A stretch of 64,000 nucleotides of DNA from contig NC_135714.1 in assembly GCF_964656455.1 (NCBI RefSeq), forward strand, positions 56,941,850-57,005,849, read 5' to 3'. The notes under the pieces were generated by a model, which had not been told where the DNA came from, did no database searches, and was given only the letters and a program-made list of their open reading frames with translations. The position numbers and the translations under genes are program-made. Source of the stretch: Halichoerus grypus. Lineage: Eukaryota > Chordata > Mammalia > Carnivora > Phocidae. This document shows, piece by piece, positions 1 through 11,639 of the stretch (positions are counted from its first letter, which is position 1; each line of letters opens with the position of its first letter).

Positions 1-1149
1 GTATAAAAGTAAAAGGCAAAGAGAAACAGCTCATGTGGCAATTGCTTTGTGATATTACTATGGACAACAGGCTGTTGGTTTATCACTGTCATAATTTGGA
101 GTTATTTAGCTTGTAAAATGTCGATGTTTACTTCTGTATGGCAGCTGAGTAGTAATGTTTAATAAAATCCTGAAATACTGTAATGCTTATTCATATTCCA
201 GTATTTCTGGTTTAAGTAATAAAAATTATGGCTTAGTGATTCTGCCTGAAATATTCACATAAACACTCTTCTCCCCAATTCCATTCTTCCCTCCCTGGCA
301 CCCATGACAGCTGTGTTGCCTTTACAGTTGGTGATTTTGAGAATGTGCTGGCGAGAGGAGCAGGGTAATAAAGGAGAAAATTTTCTCTGTTCACCCTGAG
401 CAGATGTCTGGAGTCCATGCCCCGTAAACTTATACTCAGTGTAGGGAAATATCTCATCAAGAGGATAATTTTGTATTAGAGATTTAATAAATGTAGAGGG
501 GAAAAGCCATCTACATGCTCTTTTTGCTGTGAAAGAATAGCATCTGCTTTATTGATGTTTAGACATTTCAGTGGTGGCCACCACAGTTACCAGATCTTTT
601 TAGAGATGTCTTTTCTTTACCATTTCCTCATTGAGCTCCCTACTTCTGGCAGCTTGTTGTGATACTGAGAGTGGACTTTACTGGTCACCAGGTCTCCATT
701 GTGTCTTATGAATGTGTTGTGTCCTCAGACACAGTGGCACAGTGGAATCCTCTTGCTGCATGGTAGCTTGCTTAGACCTGTGAAACCTGATCCCTTGAGA
801 TTTCCTTCCTGCTCCCACATTTTTCCCAACTGAAGATCTTCCCATACTTCACCAAAATCCTGAACTGCAACTACAGCTACACTGAAATATATGAAGCCTT
901 AGGTACTTTCTGAGGACCAATAATTCTGCCATGTTCTTCTCACACACTGTTTTCTTGGATGTGTTTACATTCCAGGTCTTTAAGTTATGTGTTTATGGTA
1001 CATGTTTTCTTTATAGTACATGTTTTCCACACTAGTTTACTTAAGTGATTTTGTTTTGTTTTGTTTTGCTATTCCCTTCTGCTGTTCCCCATTACTTCTG
1101 ATACTTGTGAGAGGGTCAGTTGAATTTCTAATACTTTGATATGCTCCTT
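1..1149. other. Non-coding stretch, no family recognised
   Basis: AT-rich sequence with stop codons in every frame at short intervals. No transposon family, RNA gene or splice-flanked ORF could be recognised. A short TTTTG run lies at about 1049-1069. Probably intergenic or intronic DNA. Confidence 0.5.
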
Positions 1150-1520
1150 AAGTAGGTGTCTTTCTTTAACACTTTTAAGGCAGTTGATACTTTCTGGAAT
1201 TTAGTGCTTTCTTTTTTCTTTTCTTGCATGCCTGTTTCTCTTATAAAATCTCTCATAGTGAGAGACATAAATCAACATGTTCCCCAATTCATCCATATAT
1301 TCTGCTATAGATGGCTATTTGTGTCTTTTTTCAGTTTAGAGCTATTAATGGTGCTATGAATATTCTTGAATATTTTTTACACATTTGTATTGGTTATATA
1401 CTGGGAGTGGAGCTACTGGGTCAAAGAATATGCAGGTGTTTTGTCTTTTGCAGATATTGATAAAATGCTTAACAATTTTGTTTCACAAATTTTGTTTCAC
1501 TTCTTCCTGTACATGTGTGA
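1150..1520 (-). mobile_element. Old L1 (LINE-1) fragment, ORF2/3' region, antisense
   Basis: The plus strand reads as the reverse complement of the L1 ORF2 C-terminal/3' region. It has the recurrent pattern of a 'gctatgaat' attenuated-animal-L1 block followed by 'ggttatata' and 'ctactgggtcaaag'. The copy is heavily diverged, with no open frame and no target-site duplication. Assignment rests on remembered L1M antisense consensus, so the subfamily is not given. Confidence 0.6.
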
Positions 1521-1985
1521 GAGTTACAGCAGGGACTGGAGGATTTTGAGCAGAGGAGTGTCATGATCTGCTTTCAAAGCTTCAGTGTAGCTCCTCTGCT
1601 AAGGATGAATTATGTGGGTATAAAGGTAGAAGCAGGAAAAGCACTTAAGAGCAACTGTAGTCATCCAGGCTTTGACCAGAATGACAGCAGTGGAGATGAA
1701 GAGAAGTGGCTAGATTCTAGACACATTTTGAATGCATAGTCAATAGGCCTTGCTGAGAGGTTGGATATAGGGTATAAAAGAAAGAGCTGAGGCTGTATTT
1801 AATGATTTTGTCTGATCAACTAACAGCGATGAAGACTGAGGGTGACATTATAGGCATTGATGTGATGAGATATTCTGTTAAGGAGATATTAAAAGTGAGA
1901 TGCCTATTTGATAGCAAAGGGAAATATAAGTAGTCCACTTGATATAAATCTAGAGTTCAAGGAAGTGATCCAGGCTAGAGACATA
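1521..1985 (-). mobile_element. L2 (LINE-2) fragment, antisense
   Basis: The sequence contains the antisense L2 3'-region signature: 'gattttgagcagaggagtg' followed by 'catgatctg', then 'cagtggagatgaagagaagt' and 'gcctatttgatag'. The order of blocks agrees with L2 read in reverse complement. Strong divergence fits an element that stopped moving before placental mammals radiated. Confidence 0.6.
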
Positions 1986-3130
1986 AATTCCCTTTATAAT
2001 GACTGTATTATTTTAAAAACTTATCTAATAATACTTTGAGAATATTATGCTGATATTCTTTTCCTTTCACAGATCTGTTTGATGTTTTATAACCTCTTGT
2101 TATGACTTCCTCAGGCTTTGAAGGATGTCTTCCCCAAGAACTGGTATTATGGGCTCTATATGTGACTTCAAGAAGGCGATTTTCATCGTGTTCATGATTC
2201 TGACAGATGCTCTCAGATTTTGCTTCTTATCCTCTGTTAGCTTTATTTAGGCCTCCAATTATTTACTGGTCTGGTAAAAGAAGAAATAGTCTCCTTTACT
2301 AAAAGCTTAATTAAGACCAGTTTGTCCTAGTGCATTTCCTCTTCTCTATTTTATTTGCCTATCAGGTCTATCCTGGCATCCCACAACCTCATTGCCATCA
2401 TCTAATGTGTTCCTTAAAATCTCAGGCTTTTTCCTAAAGAAAGATTTTCCTTCCTCTTTTAATTTTATTTTTTTCATTCTCTGTTTGGATAGTAAAACAA
2501 AAGCATGTTTTTAAAAACTACCAAAGAGATGGCATTTCAGGCAAAGGTTTGGAAACTGTCTTTGTATTTACAAAAGGAAATCGCAGATTCTTTTCAAAAC
2601 AAAGGACTTCATTCTTTATTGTTTGTTTATTGATAAAATCATGCAGCCTTCTATGGGTAAAGACATTGTTGGATCTCAGAATTCTAGAACCATGTTCAGA
2701 GATTTTATAATTAACAAATCAAGAGCCAGTCTGTAATCAATGATAAGTGTGGCCCTTAAATCACTGGAATCCATAAGATAAGATGTTCTACTGTCCCCTT
2801 CTCTGGACCAGAGTATTCTTTGAAAGTAGTCACAAAGAGATGGGATTTGGGCAGCCTTTCTAGAACTCATTTCCAAGGCCTGGCAGTCATAGCCCACAGA
2901 GTAAGTCTCATATTTGCCAAAGTTTCAGTAGACCTGCTATTTTCTAAAAAGACTAGCAAGTTCAGTTCTGCCTCTAGAAAAACAGCTCTTGGTGGGCTGT
3001 CTGAAGTGCCAGCTCAGGGCATAAAATAAAAGCCAGAGTCACATCTGTGAAAAACAACCGTGAGGTACAAGATAAGCCTCTGTAAAAAGTGGAGGTAAAA
3101 ATGTCCCACTTGTTATAAACTACTATCAAA
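1986..3130. other. Non-coding stretch, no family recognised
   Basis: No repeat family was recognised. Small open frames of about 70 codons on both strands (2676-2897 and 2820-3029) have no recognisable domain and overlap one another, as expected by chance. Nothing supports a gene. Confidence 0.45.
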
Positions 3131-3140
3131 ACATAGGTTC

Positions 3141-3337
3141 CTGGGCACCTGGGTGGCTCAGTCAGTTAAGTGTCTGCCTTTAGCTCTGGGTCATGATCCC
3201 AGGGTCCTGGGATGGAGCACCACATTTTAGGGGTCCCTGCTCAGTGGGGAGCCTGCTTCTCTCTCTCCCTCTGCTCCTCTCCCTGTTTGGGTGCTCTCTC
3301 AAAGAAATAAAATCTTAAAAAAAAAACAAAAAACCCA
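3141..3337 (+). mobile_element. CAN-SINE (tRNA-Lys-derived carnivoran SINE)
   Basis: Full-length copy starting with the tRNA-like head 'cacctgggtggctcag', then 'ggtcatgatcccagg', the CT-rich stretch and an A-rich tail with an AATAAA-type motif. The flanks 'acataggttc' (3131-3140) and 'acatagggttc' (3338-3348) form an imperfect TSD. The head derives from a tRNA gene with an internal RNA polymerase III promoter. Confidence 0.93.
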
Positions 3338-3348
3338 CATAGGGTTCT

Positions 3349-3984
3349 GCCAGGGGTCCCATTTTTTTTTCTCCCTAAATGCCAGTCCTTATCTGTCTCT
3401 TAATTTTGCTGGTGAAAATAACAAGTGTTGGGGCTTGATGGGACCCAAAAAATAGCAAAACTTATCCCACAGGAATTTTGAACTAATTGAAAAGTGGGAC
3501 ACGGAGTGAAAGAGTTTGAAAATGAAATATCCCCTTTATTACTGCATGGTTAGATTGACATGTGGTGCTTAGGTATGCAGATAGACGTAATATATACTTC
3601 CTTATTCTGAAACCCAGAAGTGGATGTATAGACAAAGGCAGTACTAGAAAATCAGTCTTCCTAGAGGGACAAGAGTGGAGGACTAGAGCATCAGGGATGT
3701 TTTGTTAAGAACCTGACTCCCAAGAGGTTGAGAAAGGAAGTATTTGAGCTACAATGAGCAGTTACTTTTCCAAAGTCACCCGTGAAACAAACTCCACATA
3801 TTTTGGGAGAAGTGAATGCCACAGTATAGCTCAAGAGCACAAGGATGTATTGGAAAAATTCTTCTACATGGCAACCTAAGAAATAACAAATAAATCTTTC
3901 CCCTCTACTGCCCCCCTGGAAATGTCATTGCCTGCAGAGGATTTAAATTTTAGAACAAATCACTCAGTATGGTGTGGACAGTGT
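3349..3984. other. Non-coding stretch, no family recognised
   Basis: Unique-looking sequence without recognisable transposon, RNA or exon features. Confidence 0.4.
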
Positions 3985-4760
3985 GCTAGAGGCAGAGAGA
4001 CCAATTAGGTTATTTCCATGATCCAGATCAAATATGATGGTGATAGCCCCACCTCCTGGGAATGTAGAAAAGAACTAGCTTGTATGTCATTCCTAGGAGG
4101 AAGAATCAATAGGATCAGACTGGATGTTAGCGGTAAAAGAAAGCAGAGAGTTACCCCAGGTTTATAGCTGTATAACTGGAAATGGTAAGGTCCTTCACTG
4201 AGCAGATAGAGGAGGAATCACCATTCCTCTGTGAGAATAATAAATTCAAATTTGGACATACCAAGCTTGAGATTCTATGGGACACACAAAGGGAGAGGAC
4301 CATGAGGATGCTAGATATAAGGATAATATGTTATATTAGAAGAAAATGTGATATATCATAAAATACATCCTTGGGATTCACTACAATCAGGTTGGAAATT
4401 GAAGTTTTTGGAACTCATTAAATCAGACAGGAGGCTATGTTTATGGAGGTGAGGGCAGAAAGAGATCTCTGAAGAACAGGTAAGCAAATGAGGCAGGCAG
4501 GGGTAAAGAAGCCTGAGAAGCAGCAGGAAGGACATGGATATTGAGGGGGCCACAGGAAGAAGGCCATTTAAGGAGAGGAATGCTTATGGTACAGCAAATG
4601 AAATAAAGCTGGCAATATCCGCTGGCTCTAGTGGAAGAGAGCTAGGGTCCCCAAGACTTTGTCAGGTACCAGGTCGGTGTTGTGCAGATGAGGTGACGGA
4701 AAGACAGAGGTATGAGGTTGATTATGACTAGGGAGGAGAATAAAGACCTCTCTTTGAAGA
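3985..4760 (-). mobile_element. Probable L2 fragment, antisense
   Basis: Purine-rich plus-strand sequence with the antisense L2 block order. It begins with 'gagagaccaattaggtta', then 'gatggtgatag', 'tttggacatacc' (the L2 'tttggacatg' block) and GA-rich text to about 4.76 kb. Divergence is high and the boundaries are soft. An ORF of 99 codons on the minus strand (4628-4927) overlaps it and has no recognisable domain. Confidence 0.5.
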
Positions 4761-5399
4761 GGATTAATAGGTACAAGCTTCCAGTTATAAAATAAGTCAT
4801 GCAGATGAAAGTAAAAAAACAAACAACAACAAATAAACCAACTCCTCACAAAAAACCTTAAGAAGCAGTGACACAAAAGAGAAAGGAATATTGTGTCTAG
4901 AAAGAGGTTTTTTTTTTTTAATTCCACAGTATTTTAGTTGATGAAGTTCAAATAATAGTTCCAAGTAATAATAATTGAGTATAACTTTTTAAATATTTTT
5001 AAATACAAGTCTACTAATGAGAAGAGTGGAATTCTGTTTTGGGGAATAGATTTTGCTTAACTGGGATTCATGCTTAGTGTTCCATGTCATCAAAATTGAT
5101 TCCAAATATTCACCTCTTAGTGCTGAATTGTAATGAGATTTTACATGTTTTGTCTTTAAAAATATCTTTTCACACTGATGTATATTGTCAAATATTGCTC
5201 TCAGAAGGTGATCATATAATTTTCATTGAAAATATTCATCATTTGGAAGACTGAATTTAAGAATTCTATTAGCTGCTTCTTGTGATATTTTGCTTTTAGC
5301 ATATTATTACAATGCAGATCAATCACTTCCAGTTGAAGGTTAGGTGAAAGCTCTTCAACTGTATAGTTACATGGATTTTTTGAAAAAAGTTTGATTGAT
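4761..5399. other. Non-coding stretch, no family recognised
   Basis: AT-rich sequence with a short T-run at about 4909-4919. No TSD pair or SINE body is attached to the T-run. No feature could be supported. Confidence 0.4.
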
Positions 5400-6990
5400 T
5401 CTAAACTTTATTTTTTAGAGCAATTTTAGGTTCACAGCAAAATTGAATGGGAAGTACAAAAAGTTCCCATATATCCCTGCTCCCCTCACACACATGCATT
5501 GCCCCACCTCTCACTATCAACTTCACACCAGAGGGGTACACTTGTTATAATCAATGAACCTATATTGACACAGTATTATCACTCAAAGCCCATAGTTTAC
5601 ATTAGGGTTCTGTCTTGGTGTTTCACGTTCTATGGCTTTGCACAAATATATTGGCATGTGTCCATCATTATAGTAACATATACAACTGTTACATTGCCCT
5701 AGAAAATCCTCTTTGCCCTACCAATTAATTCCTTCCTCTCCCCTAATTTCTGGAAACCACTGATGTTTTTACTGTCAGAATGTCATATAGTTGGAATCAT
5801 ACAATATGTAGCCTTTCAGAGTCTTTTGGCTTTTTTCACTTAGTAATATGCATTTAAATTCCCTCCATGTCTTTCCCTGGCTTGATAACTCATTTTTAGT
5901 GCTGTATAATTTTCCATCATTTGGATATACCACAGTTTATTTATTCATTCACCTACTGAAAGACATCTTGGTTGCTTCCAAGTTTTGGCAATTGTGAAAA
6001 AAAGCTGCTATAAACATCCTTGTGAAGGTTTTTGCTTGGACATGAGTTTTCAACTCCTTTGGGTAAATACTAAAGAGTGTAATTGCAGGATCATACGGTA
6101 ACTTTATGTTTAGTTTTGTAAGAAGTGCTAAGCAATCTTCCAAAGTAGCTATACCATTTTGTCAGCAAATTATTACTCTCAGAAATGAATGAGAGTCCCT
6201 GTTTTTCTACATTCTTGCTTGCATTTGGTGTTAGTGTTTGGGATTTTGGCCATTCTAATAGGCAGGTAGTGGTATCTCATTGTTTTAATTTAAAATTCTT
6301 TAATGATATATAGTGTGGAATATATTTTCATGTGCTTATTTTTCATCATATATCTTCTTCCATGAGATGTCTGTTTGGATCTTTTGCCCATCTTTTCATT
6401 GGGTTGGCTTCTTGTTGAGTTTTAAGAGTTGTTTATTTTGGATAACAGTAGTCCTTTATCAGATAGGTCTTTTGCAAATGTTTTCTCCAATCTGTGGCTT
6501 GTCTTATTCTCCTGACATTATCTTTCACAGAGCAAATGTCCTTAAATTTATTGAAGCCCTGGTTATCAGTTATTTCTTTCATGAATCATGCCTTTGATAT
6601 TGTATCTAAAAAGTCATCACCATACCTAAGTTTGTCTAGATTTTCTTCTAGAAGCTTTATGGTTTTGCATTTTAACATTTAGGTCTATGATCCATTTTGA
6701 ATTAGTTGTTGTGAAGGCTGTAAGGTCTTTGTTTATATATATTTGCATGTAGATATCCAGTTCCAACATCATTTGTTGAAAAGACTGTCTCTTCATTATA
6801 CTGTCTTTGCTCTTTTGTCAAAGATGAATGGATTGAATGTGGTTCTATTTTTGGGCTCTCTGTTCAGTTCTACTGACCTATTCGTCTATTCTTTCAACAA
6901 TACCACACTTTTTATTACTTTAGCTTTATAGTAGATCTTGAAGTTGGGTAGTGTCAGTCCTCCAACTTTGTTCTTTTTCAATATTGTGTT
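5400..6990 (-). mobile_element. Old L1 3' end (3'UTR and ORF2 C-terminal part), antisense
   Basis: About 1.6 kb of L1 lies in reverse orientation. The 3'UTR begins near 5400 ('ttcacagcaaaattga'), and ORF2 runs rightward to about 6990. The minus strand at 5949-6143 still encodes a recognisable ORF2 tail with 'KLPYDPAITLFSIYPKEL', the L1 signature after the reverse transcriptase domain. The frame breaks before and after it. The 5' two-thirds of the element is absent, as is usual for 5'-truncated L1. The divergence and 3'UTR type fit a mammal-wide L1M-class element older than the carnivoran L1s elsewhere in the window. Confidence 0.88.
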
Positions 6991-8227
6991 GGGAAAGAAT
7001 TTTTAAACACAGGAAATGGCTAGAGCATTTCTATATAATGAGGAAAACTTATCATTATACAGGGTAAGGTTGAATAGAGAGGGAAAAGCTTTATTTAAAA
7101 CCTCCAAAGTCTTTTTGTCAAAGGAAATAAGCACCATTATATATTTCCACTATTATCTTTGCTATTAGATTATAATATTAGACCTAGTTATTTGAGTTTA
7201 GTGTTAGAGATTTAATATTTTTAATATTAATTCTAAGAAATTTTATAAAGGGAATATTTAATATATGTTAAAATAGTTTGTGCTATCTTTTTAAGTGCTT
7301 TATACCAAACATCAAATTTATTGGCAAATAAAACTAAAAATTATCAAAAATAAATTTTATTCCTGGTCATATTCTCATAATCCAGAACCTTGTTGCTCTT
7401 TTCTTGTTATTACCAAGAGTAAATTCAGTGATCAAATTATCCATGACTTGATGTATTATATATATAGGTCAAGAAACAGCAAAGAGGTAAGCCAGCAACA
7501 ATTTCCTCCTCCATTTTGAGGAAGGGTTGAAGAGAATGCAAAAAACAACTGTTAGCTTATAGAAATAAAAAATCTATAGTTTTGTCCTTTTCTTCCTGCA
7601 TCAGGCATTGTTGTCAGTGAAAAGGGGTAATTTCATGTCAAGAAGAGTAAGAATCACTTTAAAAAATATCTGATAAAAGAAACCTTATATAGGATTTGAT
7701 TTGGATATTAAATTTCATTGGTATACAGAGTGAGAATTTTTACAATGGTAATGTATATCTGTTAAAAATTGAGCTTTCAGGAAATCCAAGTTGTGTAATT
7801 CTGATTATGAAGCATTCTGCTTCATCTAACCATAAACCTGAACACACATACACACTATATGATGATTAATAAATCTCTGTGAAATTGACTAAATTGAAAT
7901 TTTTATAAGTATTGTCAGAAGCATAAGAGCTGGGAATAGCAAATTATGATTAATATAATAGAGTTATAAACTGATTCAGTGACATAGTACCTTTGGAGGC
8001 AAAAGAATCATAATCTTCTATCTCTTCTTCTCCCCAAAGATAATATTTTAAAATAACAGTAATATTAAGCAATAATTAGCATTTATTCGCTAAAGAAATT
8101 TAATCTTTTATTTAAAAAGTAAAAGCAAAAATTCAAGTAATATACTTCTGGCTATTCTTAATAGTAATATGAGTTAAAATGCTTTGCATCAAAGCCAGGA
8201 AATTTGCTAATTTCAACTGAGGTTAAT
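6991..8227. other. Non-coding AT-rich stretch
   Basis: Low-GC sequence with no recognised repeat family or coding signal. It ends at the TSD of the SINE at 8242. Confidence 0.45.
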
Positions 8228-8241
8228 ATGTCCTGCTATAG

Positions 8242-8441
8242 TTGGGGCTCCTGGGTGGCTCAGTTAGTTAAGCGTCTGACTCTTGATTTCAGCTCAGGTC
8301 GTGATCTCAGGGTTGTGAGAGTGAGCCCTGTGTCAGGCTCTGCATTGGGCAGAGAACCTGCTTGAGATTCTCTGTCTCCATCTCTCTCTGCCCCTCCCTG
8401 TGCTTGTGCTCTCTCTCTCTCTCGCTCTAAATAAATAAATA

Positions 8442-8472
<31 letters not shown>

Positions 8473-8495
8473 AATCAAATATTTAAAAAAAAATA
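8242..8495 (+). mobile_element. CAN-SINE with expanded TAAA tail
   Basis: Full-length SINE with head 'ctcctgggtggctcag', body, CT-rich stretch and a long A-rich tail. It is flanked by a perfect 14-base TSD, 'atgtcctgctatag', at 8228-8241 and 8496-8509. The perfect TSD indicates a relatively recent insertion. Confidence 0.96.
8428..8472 (+). repeat. (TAAA)n microsatellite in SINE tail
   Basis: About eleven units of TAAA/AAAT with one interruption ('aaatata') lie in the tail of the SINE. Tails of this kind are commonly length-polymorphic. Confidence 0.95.
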
Positions 8496-8654
8496 ATGTC
8501 CTGCTATAGCTATCCAAACCACAGGTGCTGAAAGGGTTATTAATGAGTTCCAAATCCAGGCAAGTGACTAATATTGCAGCATGAAAATACAAAAAAAATC
8601 AACATATTTGTGAAGAGATATGAGCAAGCTCATGAACTTTTAGTGTGTGATTAC

Positions 8655-8860
8655 CATGAGTCAAGCACTGTGCTATATATTCTTATATGGCACCTATGTT
8701 ATCTCACTTAATTCTTATAGATTATGCTTAACATTAGCATATTTTACCCTCATTTTATAGATGAGTAAACTGAGGTTCAGATAATTTAACTATCAGTGTC
8801 ATTCACTAGATAACTGAACCCAACTCTTTTGATTTAAAACCTAGTAAATATACTTTTCAT
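8655..8860 (-). mobile_element. MIR SINE, antisense
   Basis: Reads as the reverse complement of MIR: 'caagcactgtgctata', then 'atctcacttaattctta', then 'tagatgagtaaactgagg', in the expected order and spacing. It is diverged and has no TSD. Confidence 0.85.
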
Positions 8861-10328
8861 TTCATTGTGGCTAATTTAAGCATGTTAATTATTTTGTAGG
8901 AAATGATGCACACTTCACACCCAAAGTCAATAGAAAAATTGAGAGTTCATCATTTCTTTTTGAAGCCTTTTGTGCCTGTAATATGAAGATTCAATTTCTA
9001 AAAATGGATTAGGGTGTTTTTGGAAAGCAGAAAACTTTAGAGCATTTTTTACTCAAGTTAAAAATGTTGGCTTCATGCAGCTTTAGAAAAGAATTTATTT
9101 GCTTGGGCCTGAAATACACTTAGGTTTTCCACTGTGCTTAATTTCTTCTGAAGGAGGGTAATGTTATGTTGCTGCAAAAATGAACAATTTTGCTCGTGCA
9201 AGTAGAATTTTTAAAGACTTCCATAGAGAATAGATATTTTTCTCCTGAACTGTGCCACAGGAAAATGGATGAGAAGATATTTCCTGTGATGGGAATTCAA
9301 AGGCAGTTCTGGAGAGAAAATACCTTTAAAGATACTACACAGTTAAGAGATTTCTTTTTAAGTGAATTTAGAGAGTTAAGAGGAAAAATAGGCATGACAT
9401 TTACTACATCCATTAAATTAAAGAATTAGAACTTTTTATGGTTAGTTTAAATCAGTCTCAATTCAAGTGGATTCTCATGATATGTATTTCTTCTCGTCTA
9501 TTTTCCCTTAAATATCTCTAAAATAGTGGTTATTGGATATATTTGATAGACAGTAAGCTGAGAAGAAGTTTCGGAAACAAAAGGAATTCTTAGAGTTAAT
9601 AAAACTTATCATTTCTTCTTAAATGATTTCCTGGCCAGTTAAAACTAGGTGTAACCTCACTGACAGTATCACTATATCTGGATAAAAGATAACAGAAAGG
9701 TGTGACCAGTGATGAAAGCTTTAGAAAATGCAGGAACACAGAGAACAATATATGTGGTGATTGATTCAGAAGGACAGGGTGTCAGCTGCTTTATCGACTC
9801 ACCTTGTGATAATGTGGCTTCCCACATAGTATGTGTCAGCTAGCACAACTGTTCCATCTGCCTGACAGTCCGGTTTCTCACTGTGATGGGGTGAGTTTAC
9901 ATTTCAGTTCATACACCTGCTTCCTTGAATACTGTCAGCACATCCTTGATTTTGGTTGAGTTTAGAGTACTGACAGTACTGTCTTTATCAGCCTGTGAAG
10001 TGTGTAACCTAGACCTTTGTAAATTCACCAAGGTAATCTCTAGGGCCTGACTGGACAGTCAGCTGCCCTCTCTGTTGAACATTCCTTCAGCATCAGTAGG
10101 TGGGCATATCATCATTCAGTACATGAGCACTTTTTCCTCTGGGAAGGTTTATACTGTGTGATCTATAAAAACCAATATCATTGGTTTCCAAAAGATTCTC
10201 TTAAAAGCCAGTATTGTGAGTCCTTTGAGAATCTTCTTTCCTCCATCCTCAGGGCTAATCACTGTACTTGGCAAACAATAAGTGTTGTTGGACAAATCTT
10301 CCTTGAATTAATAAGTAAATGAATGAAT
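8861..10328. other. Non-coding stretch, no family recognised
   Basis: AT-rich sequence. The plus-strand frame at 9190-9429 (79 codons) lacks any recognisable motif and is treated as chance. Slightly higher GC around 9.8-10.1 kb has no CpG clustering. Confidence 0.4.
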
Positions 10329-10343
10329 AAAAGACATAATTTA

Positions 10344-10792
10344 GATTAAGAATTCCTCATATCAGTGAGAACATATGATACATGTCTTAATCTCAGGAAA
10401 CAAACTGAGGGTTGCTGGAGTGGTGGGGGGTGGGAGGGATGGAGGGCCAGGGTATGTGCTCTGGTGAGCGCTGTGAATTGTGTAAGACTGTTGAATCATA
10501 GACCTGTACCTCTGAAACAAATAATACATTATATGTTAAAAAAAAAAAGAAGATAGTAGGAAGGGAAAAATGAAGGGGGGGAATCGGAGGGGGGAGACAA
10601 ACCATGAGAGACTATGGACTCTGGGAAACAAACAGAGTTCTAGAGGGGAAGGGGGTGGGGGGATGGGTTAGCCTGGTGATGGGTATTAAAGAGGACACTG
10701 GGTGTTATATGCAAACAATGAATCATGGAACACTACATCAAAAACTAATGCTGTAATGTATGGTGATTAACATAACATAATAAAATTTTTAA
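10344..10792 (+). mobile_element. Carnivoran L1 3' end with small 5' inversion
   Basis: The 3'UTR of a carnivoran L1 in sense orientation, ending in 'ataataaaattttt'. The first 37 bases (10344-10380) are in the opposite orientation. They match the reverse complement of L1 sequence ('cctcatatcagtgaga'), which is the mark of twin priming. The body holds G-rich tracts at 10425-10445 and about 10573-10597, and two related 3'-end-like blocks separated by an A-run at 10539-10549. The flanks 'aaaagacataattta' and 'aaaagacaattta' are an imperfect TSD. Confidence 0.88.
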
Positions 10793-10805
10793 AAAAGACA
10801 ATTTA

Positions 10806-11639
10806 AACAATAAAAAATAACTAGGTAAGAAAGGAGAAAAATTGCTAACTCCAAAACCATTGATGCCTTAACCTACTTATTGCATGCAATAATACATAAG
10901 TCACCTACTTATTAGCTTTCAGCCATGATGATATATAATCTTAAATAAACTCCGATAATGATTACATTTAAAATCTAGTTTTAGTACCATCTTTCATTTA
11001 AGTTAGGCTGAGAAAGTTGGGTTACAGCCTTGTTGAAAGCGAAAAGTGAGAGGAAGAAGTTTGTAGAGTTTTGGATCCAACCAAATACCATGTAAGAATT
11101 TTAAGTGCTCCATTATTTTTATTCTTTCTCACTATTTCTTTCTTTGGGAAAGAAAAGAGAACAATACAGTCTGTTCAAGAACAGGAACAGCAATTTAAGG
11201 CATTTGTCTGTGTGGGATTGGGATGCTCCAGTTAAACACATTTGAGACTGATTTCTAGTTGAAACTATTATTTGAGGAAAAAGCAGACTGATTAATATGT
11301 GAATTAGTAGGTGAGAAATTGCAGTTTGGCAGTAGCATTTACTATCTAGATAACATGTTTTATAGAGATTAAGAACAACTAATTCTCATTCTAAGAACAA
11401 AAAAAGCAATTATAGTTCCTATTTAAATACTCCTATTTAAATATTTTGTAGGCAATTAATGAATTTCCAATCAGTCACTTGACTTTATAAGTTCCTGAAA
11501 TTTTGTTCCATTATGACAGCCCTAGGAGACTAATACTGATCTAAGAGTTTTTACCAAAAGTTGTGCCAGAAAACTCTCAGTAAAAATGGATTCTACAGGT
11601 AGATGACTCTCTAACACTCCAAATAAACATAATAACAAT
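10806..11639. other. Non-coding stretch, no family recognised
   Basis: AT-rich, unique-looking sequence. No supported feature. Confidence 0.4.

Noticed and set aside
3141..3215. Possible tRNA gene (A-box and B-box-like sequence)
   Set aside because: It is the tRNA-Lys-derived head of a CAN-SINE, without a complete cloverleaf. The same applies to all other SINE copies in the window.
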